From: Haloarchaeobius litoreus
Lineage (GTDB): Archaea; Halobacteriota; Halobacteria; Halobacteriales; Natrialbaceae
Length of the DNA: 64,000 nucleotides
Assembly (NCBI RefSeq): GCF_024495425.1
Contig: NZ_JANHJR010000003.1
Location: 434,001 to 498,000, forward strand
Reading direction: 5' to 3'
A program made the position numbers and the translations under genes. Of this stretch, positions 58,159-64,000 are shown in pieces; the first letter of the stretch is position 1; each line of letters opens with the position of its first letter. The notes under the pieces were generated by a model, which was given only the letters and a program-made list of their open reading frames with translations, searched no databases and was not told where the DNA came from.

Positions 58159-60596
58159 TTCTCGTCGGCCCCGTCGCCGAACTCGAACTCCACGTCGTCA
58201 GCCGCCGGCTCGTCCCCGCCAGCGTCGGCGTCCGTTACCGGGTCGGCGTCGAGCGCCTGTTCGTCGAACGAGTCGTCGAGACTGAGCTCCTCGCCGAGCA
58301 GGCCCTCCGCGTCGGCGGTGGCGTCCGTGTCGAAGCGGTCGAGGGCCTCGCTCAGGCGGGACGCCTGCTGGCTGAGCGAGCCCGCGCTGTTGGACACCTC
58401 GGTGAGCGCGGTGGTCTGCTCCTCCGCGGCCGCGGCGACGTTCTCGGCCTCGCTGGTGGTCTCCTCGGAGATGGTCGCCGCGCCGTCGACCATCGCCACG
58501 ACCTCCTGCGTGGACGCCGCCTGCTCCTCGGTCGCCGCCGAGATCTCCTGGACGCCCGTGTTGGTCTCCTGGGCGTACTCGGCGATCTCGTCCAGCGCGT
58601 CGACCGCGCGTTCGACGGACTCGACGTTCTGGGAGACGCGAGCCGCCGTGTTCTGGACCTCCTCTGCGGTCTCGTCGGTCTGTTCCTGGATGCTCTCGAG
58701 GCGTTCCTCGATGTCCTCGGCCGCGGATTTGGTGTCTTCCGCGAGCTCCTTGACCTGCTGGGCGACGACCGCGAAGCCTTCGCCCTCGCCGTCGGCGTTG
58801 CCGGCGGCACCGCGTGAGGCCTCGATGTTCGCGTTCAGTGCGAGCATGTTCGTCTCCTTCGCGAGGTCCGTGATGAACTCGGTCAGCTCGTCGATCTGCT
58901 GCATCTCGTCCTCGAGCTCGGCGATGGCCTCGACGGCGGCCTCGGAGTCCGTCTCGATCTCGCGCATGCCCTCGATGGCGTCCTCGGCCGCGTCGCGACC
59001 GGTACGGCCGGTCTCGGCGGTGCGCTCTGCGATGTCGGCGACCTCGTTCGAGGAGGCCGCGATCTCCTCCGTGGTCGTCGAGAGGCTCTCCATCTCGCCG
59101 CTGACGTTCTGGAGGCTCTGATTCTGCCGTTCCGCCCCGTCCGAGATCTCCTGGATGGATTCGGTCACCTGCTCCGACGCGGAGCGGACCTCCTCGCTGG
59201 AGGCGGTCACCTGCTCGGACGCGGTCGCGACCTCGCTCGCGAAGCTCTTGAGGCGCTCGACGGTCGTCTCGATCTCGCCGATCATCTCGTTGAACTCCGT
59301 CGCGATGTCGCTCATCGCCTCCGACTTGGACTCCGAGTTCATGCGGGCCGTGAAGTCGCCGTCCCCACAGGACTGCATCACCCGGGCGTACTGGTCGGCC
59401 TTCTGCTCGAGGTGGCGGTTCATCTCCTCGGCCTCGGCCTGGGCGAGCTCCGCCGCCTCGCGTGCCTCGTTGGCGTTCTGGATCTGCTCGCGCAGCGCGT
59501 CACGCATCGAGGCGAAGCCGGCGTACAGCTGCCCGATGTTGTCGACCCGGCCGGTCTCGAACTCGACGTTCAGGTCGCCCTCCTCCATCTGTTCGGCCTT
59601 CCCGCGGAGGCGGTCGATGGAGGTCGCGGTGTTCCGACCGAGCACCGCACCGACCAGCCCGATGAGCAGGACGATGCCGCCGGTGACGTACAGCCCGTAC
59701 TCGGAGATGTCGGAGACGACACCGTAGGCCTCGTCCTGCGGCTTGTGGACGGCGACGACCCAGTCGGTGCCCTCGACCGGTGCGTAGCCGACGACGTAGT
59801 CGTCCCTGAGGCCGTACGTGCTGCTGTCGAGGACGCTGTCGGGCGAGCTCGTGGTGAGCGCCGCGCTGTCGTTGCTGCTGCCGCCGGCGACGGCGGTGAT
59901 GTCCCCGGCGCGGCTCGCGTCGTAGGTCTGACCGAAGAACAGCGACGCGAACTGGTCGTCGAAGAGGATGGTCCCGTCGCCGTCCATGACGACGGTCGCA
60001 CCGGAGTCGCCGACGGTGCCGCGCAGGTTCAGCGAGTAGGCGTCCGCGCTCATCGTCAGCAGGATGGCGTGCCCGTCACCCGTCGCCGCAGCGTAGGTGA
60101 CCGCCTGCAGCTGGCCGTTCTGGTAGACGTCCACCAGACGGGGGTTCTCCGTGCCCTCGATGCCGTCGAGCGCGCTGGTCGAGGACATCCCGAGGCTGTC
60201 GACGCCCTGGCCCTCGAACCCACGGGTGCTGGCCTCGATGGTCCGGTCGTCGAGGCTGACGTAGTCGATGGCCTCGACGTCCTCGAGGGTACTGCGCTGT
60301 GACAACATCGCGGTGATGCGAGTCGTGTTCTCGCTGTCGACCGCTCCGGAGGTAGCCAGGATACGTGTCAGCTGTCTGTTCCGTTCGTTCCACTTCGCGA
60401 GCTCGTTCGCCTCCTGATTCGCGAGGATGGTGTACTCGTCGTTGGTCCCCTGTTCGACTTCCTGTTCGACCTGTGCGGTCGCCGCGAGACCCACCGCCCC
60501 GACGACGACGCCGAGGAGAACGAGCGCGATAGCGAATTTCAGTGCATACCGCTTCCGAATCGCGTTCGGAACGAGCAGCCGTAAGAACTGGAACAT
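58155..60596 (-). CDS. Methyl-accepting chemotaxis (HTR) protein
   Basis: An 813-residue membrane receptor. Membrane helix 1 is about residues 21-41, an extracellular sensor of dCache-like type spans about 43-300, helix 2 is 302-320, followed by HAMP (about 321-373), a long coiled coil, and the signalling tip ITDLAKETNMLALNANIEASRGAAGN near 605-630. It relays ligand or redox signals to CheA/CheW. The C-terminal tail is acidic. A TATA box lies 23-32 bases upstream. Ligand unknown; not linked to other che genes here. Confidence 0.95.
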   Translation of the reverse strand: MFQFLRLLVPNAIRKRYALKFAIALVLLGVVVGAVGLAATAQVEQEVEQGTNDEYTILANQEANELAKWNERNRQLTRILATSGAVDSENTTRITAMLSQRSTLEDVEAIDYVSLDDRTIEASTRGFEGQGVDSLGMSSTSALDGIEGTENPRLVDVYQNGQLQAVTYAAATGDGHAILLTMSADAYSLNLRGTVGDSGATVVMDGDGTILFDDQFASLFFGQTYDASRAGDITAVAGGSSNDSAALTTSSPDSVLDSSTYGLRDDYVVGYAPVEGTDWVVAVHKPQDEAYGVVSDISEYGLYVTGGIVLLIGLVGAVLGRNTATSIDRLRGKAEQMEEGDLNVEFETGRVDNIGQLYAGFASMRDALREQIQNANEAREAAELAQAEAEEMNRHLEQKADQYARVMQSCGDGDFTARMNSESKSEAMSDIATEFNEMIGEIETTVERLKSFASEVATASEQVTASSEEVRSASEQVTESIQEISDGAERQNQSLQNVSGEMESLSTTTEEIAASSNEVADIAERTAETGRTGRDAAEDAIEGMREIETDSEAAVEAIAELEDEMQQIDELTEFITDLAKETNMLALNANIEASRGAAGNADGEGEGFAVVAQQVKELAEDTKSAAEDIEERLESIQEQTDETAEEVQNTAARVSQNVESVERAVDALDEIAEYAQETNTGVQEISAATEEQAASTQEVVAMVDGAATISEETTSEAENVAAAAEEQTTALTEVSNSAGSLSQQASRLSEALDRFDTDATADAEGLLGEELSLDDSFDEQALDADPVTDADAGGDEPAADDVEFEFGDGADEN

Positions 60597-60618
60597 ACCC
60601 TTGAATTTAGTGGATGAT

Positions 60619-60628
60619 TGATAAAGCT
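60619..60628 (-). promoter_or_regulatory. TATA box of the chemoreceptor gene
   Basis: Minus strand GCTTTATCAA, 23-32 bases upstream of the ATG at 60596, fitting leaderless transcription. Confidence 0.5.
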
Positions 60629-60772
60629 CTCGGCAGATGTTGTCATGTGATTTTCACGACGGTATCGAGGCTCGTGCGGAACAGCGACACGTGGTGGGTG
60701 CGCCGGTCGCCACGACGGCCGCTTACCGGTCGCGCGTCGCCTCAGCGGGTCGAACCCTCCACTTCGAAATCC

Positions 60773-60790
60773 TTTTACCCGCTTCGCGGG
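60773..60790 (+). promoter_or_regulatory. TATA-like box and leader hairpin of the S24e operon
   Basis: TTTTACC (60773-60779) is TATA-like, about 34-40 bases before the ATG at 60813. CCCGC-TTC-GCGGG (60778-60790) is a GC-rich 5-bp hairpin just after it. Confidence 0.4.
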
Positions 60791-60812
60791 GTAGATTAGG
60801 TAACTGGATACC

Positions 60813-61124
60813 ATGGACATCGAGATACTCTCTGAGGAGGAGAACCCCATGTTGCACCGAACGGACGTCAAGTTCGAGATGGCTCACGAGGAGGCGACCC
60901 CGTCCCGTCTCTCGGTTCGTGACAGCCTCGCGGCCATGCTGAACAAGGACGCGGACGAGGTCGTCATCCGCAAGCTCGACACGAAGTTCGGGATGCGCAA
61001 GACCGTCGGCCACGCGAAGGTGTACGACACCGCAGATCGCGCCCGCGACGTCGAGCAGGACCACATGCTCGACCGCAACAAGATCGGCGCCGACGACGCC
61101 GGCGAGGAAGCGGAGGAGGCCTGA
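60813..61124 (+). CDS. rps24e: Ribosomal protein S24e
   Basis: A 103-residue small-subunit ribosomal protein ([23 protein letters not shown]...). It starts a conserved archaeal operon with S27ae and the Kae1-Bud32 fusion. Length is normal; the acidic C terminus is a halophile feature. Confidence 0.95.
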   Translation: MDIEILSEEENPMLHRTDVKFEMAHEEATPSRLSVRDSLAAMLNKDADEVVIRKLDTKFGMRKTVGHAKVYDTADRARDVEQDHMLDRNKIGADDAGEEAEEA

Positions 61125-61126
61125 CG

Positions 61127-61261
61127 ATGGCACGCCACGAGTACTACAACGACGACGGCGAGGCCGAGCGAGAGCTGTGTCCGCGCTGTGGCGACACGTT
61201 CCTCGGCGACCACGGCGACCGCAAGCACTGCGGGAAGTGCTCCTACACCGAGTGGGAGTAG
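61127..61261 (+). CDS. rps27ae: Ribosomal protein S27ae
   Basis: A 44-residue zinc-binding ribosomal protein with CPRCGD and [12 protein letters not shown] 61127 is two bases after the S24e stop; its TAG ends at 61261, directly before the kae1 ATG. In eukaryotes the homologue is fused to ubiquitin, here it stands alone, as usual in archaea. Confidence 0.95.
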   Translation: MARHEYYNDDGEAERELCPRCGDTFLGDHGDRKHCGKCSYTEWE

Positions 61262-62839
61262 ATGCACGTCCTCGGCGTCGAGGGCACGGCCTGGTGCGCC
61301 AGTGCCGCCTGCTACGACGCTGAGGCCGACGACGTTCTCATCGAGTCCGACGCCTACGAACCGGAGAGCGGCGGCATCCACCCGCGCGAGGCCGCCGAGC
61401 ACATGCAGGAGGCCCTGCCAGCGGTCGTCGAGCGCGTCCTCGAACAGGTCGACGACCCCATCGACGCGGTCGCCTTCTCGCGCGGGCCCGGACTCGGCCC
61501 CTGCCTGCGCATCGTCGGGACCACGGCCCGGGCGCTGGCCGGGGCGCTCGACGTACCGCTCGTCGGCGTCAACCACATGGTCGCGCACCTCGAAATCGGC
61601 CGCCACCGGTCGGGATTCTCCTCGCCGGTCTGTCTGAACGCCAGCGGCGCGAACGCCCACCTGCTCGGCTACCGCGACGGCCGCTACCGCGTGCTCGGCG
61701 AGACGATGGACACCGGCGTCGGCAACGCCATCGACAAGTTCACCCGCCACGTCGGCTGGTCGCACCCGGGCGGGCCGAAGGTCGAGGCCCACGCCGCCGA
61801 CGGCTCGTTCGTCGACCTCCCGTACGTCGTCAAGGGGATGGACTTCTCCTTCTCGGGCATCATGTCCGCGGCGAAGCAGGCCTCCGACGACGGCACCCCG
61901 GTCGAGGACGTCTGCTTCTCGCTGCAGGAGCACATCTTCGGGATGCTGACCGAGGTGTCCGAGCGTGCGCTATCGCTGACCGGCAGCGACGAGCTCGTCC
62001 TCGGGGGCGGTGTCGGCCAGAACGCCCGCCTCCGCGGGATGCTCGAGACGATGTGCGAGCAGCGCGGCGCGGACTTCTTCGCGCCCGAACCCCGGTTCCT
62101 GCGCGACAACGCCGGGATGATAGCCGTCCTCGGCGCGAAGATGTACGCGGCCGGGGACACGCTCGCCATCCCCGAGTCGCGCGTCGACCCGAACTTCCGG
62201 CCCGACGAGGTGCCGGTCACGTGGCGGGACGACGACGAGGACGTCGCCATCGCCCCCGAGTCGGGGCCGGTCCGCGGTGCCGAGGCCGTCGTCGAGTTCG
62301 ACGGCGACACGGTTCGAAAACGGCGCGTCCCGAAGCGCTACCGCCACCCCGACCTCGACGCGACGCTGCGGAGCGAGCGCACGACACAGGAAGCCCGGCT
62401 GACGAGTCTCGCCCGGCGGGTCGGCGTCCCGACGCCGGTCGTCCGCGACGTCGACGTCGGGTCGGCCACCATCGAGTTCGAGTACGTCGGCGCGGCGGAC
62501 CTGCGCGACGCCCTCTCGGCGGCACGGGTCCGCGACGTTGGACGCCACCTCGCAACGATCCACGCCGCCGGGTTCGTCCACGGCGACCCAACCACCCGGA
62601 ACGTCCGGGTCGGCGGCGACGACGACCGCACGTACCTCGTGGACTTCGGCCTCGGCTACCACACCGACCACGTCGAGGACTACGCGATGGACCTGCACGT
62701 CTTCGACCAGAGCCTCGTCGGGACCGCCGACGCCCCCGACGAGCTCCGGGACGTCGTCCGCGACGGCTACCGCGAGGCCGGCGACGAGCAGGTGCTCACG
62801 CGGCTGCAGGACATCGAAGGCCGCGGTCGGTACCGGTGA
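61262..62839 (+). CDS. Kae1-Bud32 fusion (KEOPS subunits)
   Basis: A 525-residue bifunctional protein. Kae1 (residues about 1-325) has the metal motif NHMVAHLEIGRH (HMVAH at 105-109) and the ASKH fold. Bud32 (about 340-525) is a small serine kinase with HGDPTTRNVRV and a DFGLGYH motif. They form part of the KEOPS complex making threonylcarbamoyl adenosine on tRNA. Fusion is common in archaea. It starts directly after S27ae, with a one-base overlap-free junction, and shares its operon. Confidence 0.96.
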   Translation: MHVLGVEGTAWCASAACYDAEADDVLIESDAYEPESGGIHPREAAEHMQEALPAVVERVLEQVDDPIDAVAFSRGPGLGPCLRIVGTTARALAGALDVPLVGVNHMVAHLEIGRHRSGFSSPVCLNASGANAHLLGYRDGRYRVLGETMDTGVGNAIDKFTRHVGWSHPGGPKVEAHAADGSFVDLPYVVKGMDFSFSGIMSAAKQASDDGTPVEDVCFSLQEHIFGMLTEVSERALSLTGSDELVLGGGVGQNARLRGMLETMCEQRGADFFAPEPRFLRDNAGMIAVLGAKMYAAGDTLAIPESRVDPNFRPDEVPVTWRDDDEDVAIAPESGPVRGAEAVVEFDGDTVRKRRVPKRYRHPDLDATLRSERTTQEARLTSLARRVGVPTPVVRDVDVGSATIEFEYVGAADLRDALSAARVRDVGRHLATIHAAGFVHGDPTTRNVRVGGDDDRTYLVDFGLGYHTDHVEDYAMDLHVFDQSLVGTADAPDELRDVVRDGYREAGDEQVLTRLQDIEGRGRYR

Positions 62840-62842
62840 GAA

Positions 62843-63844
62843 TCAGGCGGGCCGCTCTTCGACGTCGGCGCGCTCGCGGATCAGCTCGCGCAGCTCCTCG
62901 GCGTCGCGCAGCTTCTCTACCTCCTCGCGCTCGACGATGGCGGTGCCGTCGACGGACTCGCGCTTCGAGCGGTCGACGAAGTACACCGACCGGGTACGGG
63001 TCACGTCGCCGATGGAGGCCATGATGCGGGCGCGCTTCTCGGCGGCCTGGGTGAACGCCGAGTGACCGGTGAGGATTGTGTCCTCGCGGACGTCCCACGC
63101 GTCGCCGTCGTCGCTGGCCTCGTGGTCCTCGCTGACGGCCTTGAACGGCGCGCGTGTCGTCGGGTGGACGTCGAAGCCGACGCGGGTCATCACCGCGACC
63201 ATCGGCTCGTCGTCGGGGTCGGCGTCGGGGTCTTCGGGCGTGGGCTCGGCGTCGCGGACCTCGTCAGCACCGTCCTCCAGCACGTCGACGGGGGCGGTGA
63301 GGGGTGCGTCGAACAGCTTCTCCAGCCGCATCGCGACCTCGACGGAGGCGTTCATGCCGTCCTCGTACTTCGAGACGGTGCGACGGGAGACGCCGAGTTC
63401 GCTGGCGAGCTGGCCGAGGCTCATGTCCTGCTCCTCGCGCTCGTCGGCGAGCAGATCGCCGTCGATGTTGACGTAGAGGCCGCCGGGCGCGGCGTAGACG
63501 AGCGGTGGGACGCCCTCGACGAACAGGCCCATGGCGGTGTCGGGCGCGAAGACGGGGACGCCGTGGCGGAAGTAGACCACGTCCGATTCGAGGTCCTCGT
63601 CGCGGGTCCGGAGGCCGATGACCATCGGGGTCGCGTTGAGGTACGCGCCCAGCCGGCGCATCTCCGCGCCGGTCGCGGCGTCGAACGCGTCGATGTTCGA
63701 GAGCACCTTCAGGAGGACGAGGTCCTCCCCGCGCCGGGCCGCGAGGTCGAAGCTCTTGGGTCGGATGGCACACCGGTCGCTCACGGCGAAGCCCGCATCC
63801 TGGAGCATTGCTGTGAGGTTGCCGACCAGTGCATCCCGGGACAT
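62843..63844 (-). CDS. Cro-type HTH transcriptional regulator, COG1395-like
   Basis: A 333-residue protein. Residues 142-165 form a Cro/C1-type HTH ([22 protein letters not shown]). An N-terminal alpha/beta domain (about 1-130) resembles a restriction-endonuclease-like or nucleotide-binding fold of the archaeal COG1395 family, predicted regulators without known targets. A C-terminal acidic linker and helical domain follow. ATG 63844 is 24-33 bases downstream of the TATA box ACATATATGC; the frame extends upstream but residues look unconserved. It is convergent with kae1. Confidence 0.82.
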   Translation of the reverse strand: MSRDALVGNLTAMLQDAGFAVSDRCAIRPKSFDLAARRGEDLVLLKVLSNIDAFDAATGAEMRRLGAYLNATPMVIGLRTRDEDLESDVVYFRHGVPVFAPDTAMGLFVEGVPPLVYAAPGGLYVNIDGDLLADEREEQDMSLGQLASELGVSRRTVSKYEDGMNASVEVAMRLEKLFDAPLTAPVDVLEDGADEVRDAEPTPEDPDADPDDEPMVAVMTRVGFDVHPTTRAPFKAVSEDHEASDDGDAWDVREDTILTGHSAFTQAAEKRARIMASIGDVTRTRSVYFVDRSKRESVDGTAIVEREEVEKLRDAEELRELIRERADVEERPA

Positions 63845-63867
63845 ACCCGTACGTAATCGATTCTTCG

Positions 63868-63877
63868 CATATATGTG
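63868..63877 (-). promoter_or_regulatory. TATA box of the Cro-type regulator
   Basis: ACATATATGC (minus strand), 24-33 bases upstream of the ATG at 63844. Its core ATATAT is nearly symmetric, so a divergent transcript towards the right edge is possible. Confidence 0.5.
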
Positions 63878-64000
63878 TTGTGCCGGGCGCAAACGCCCGA
63901 TGTCCGGCGATTCCCGACGAGTCGAGGGGAAGGTACAAATACGAGGTCCGCCGCGCCCGCGGGCCCGCGACCCGGTCCCGAAAGCGATTACCCGCCGCCG

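Noticed and set aside
60720-60780. Possible tRNA T-arm (GGGTCGAACCC) before the S24e gene
   Set aside because: The loop is five rather than seven bases and no acceptor, D or anticodon arm can be drawn.
1-64000. CRISPR arrays, insertion sequences and replication origin
   Set aside because: No spaced identical repeats with unique spacers, no transposase, and no Orc1/Cdc6 gene with origin repeats were seen.

Overview
The window is chromosomal DNA from a haloarchaeon (class Halobacteria). The predicted proteins are very acidic, G+C is high especially at third codon positions, many genes start a few bases downstream of an archaeal TATA box at about -30 (leaderless or nearly so), secreted proteins carry twin-arginine or lipobox signals, and the informational genes are archaeal (aRF1, aIF2-gamma, RpoE'/RpoE'', S24e, S27ae, fused Kae1-Bud32, A-type ATP synthase). 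I cannot name the genus. No tRNA, rRNA, CRISPR array, insertion sequence or replication origin was found.

Layout. 1-4.3 kb: a MinD-type ATPase cut by the left edge, aRF1, a Tat lipoprotein, a COG4742-type regulator and a zinc-ribbon protein. 4.3-13.8 kb: the A-type ATP synthase locus on the minus strand in the order atpH-I-K-E-C-F-A-B, then a short divergent pair (zinc-ribbon protein and one-helix membrane peptide), then atpD. 13.9-18.1 kb: a quinone-type methyltransferase with a repetitive acidic tail, converging with and overlapping a type IV pilin-like gene, a secreted partner and a divergent membrane-anchored winged-helix protein. 18.1-23.9 kb: etfBA, a prenyl synthase, a DUF373 membrane protein, a P-loop protein, a small acidic protein and serB. 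23.9-28.4 kb: methionine biosynthesis (a metY, then a metY-metX operon) with a structured dispersed repeat between them. 28.7-38.6 kb: aldehyde dehydrogenase, two metallo-beta-lactamase hydrolases, tandem paralogous acyl-CoA synthetases and an RCK-fused cation/proton antiporter.

38.6-45.6 kb looks more accessory: a beta-propeller lipoprotein, a 2H phosphoesterase, a small membrane protein, an unknown Tat-exported protein, a winged-helix regulator frameshifted in a six-base homopolymer, an ABC ATPase without a permease, a second copy of the structured repeat, a relic of a thiolase 3' end, and the intact thiolase. 45.7-55.2 kb: Agl23-like membrane protein, AAA ATPase with a His-rich tail, PhnP-like hydrolase, small membrane proteins, an ArsR-type/zinc-ribbon regulator, a DUF5787 protein and an SLC13 permease. 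55.2-63.9 kb: a core informational cluster (aIF2-gamma, PIN protein, RpoE', RpoE'', dephospho-CoA kinase), a chemoreceptor, S24e-S27ae-Kae1/Bud32, and a Cro-type HTH regulator.

Most of the window is ordinary haloarchaeal chromosome. The most unusual signals are: (i) two copies of an intergenic element whose arms differ in sequence but are each perfectly self-complementary, so structure rather than sequence is conserved; (ii) a 343-bp convergent overlap, built largely of 63-bp tandem repeats open on both strands; (iii) a homopolymer frameshift separating a start codon from an otherwise intact regulator; (iv) a thiolase gene-end relic beside the structured repeat; (v) regulatory-looking repeats, including three CGTTT motifs at exact 20-bp spacing and a single AT core that can serve two divergent genes.
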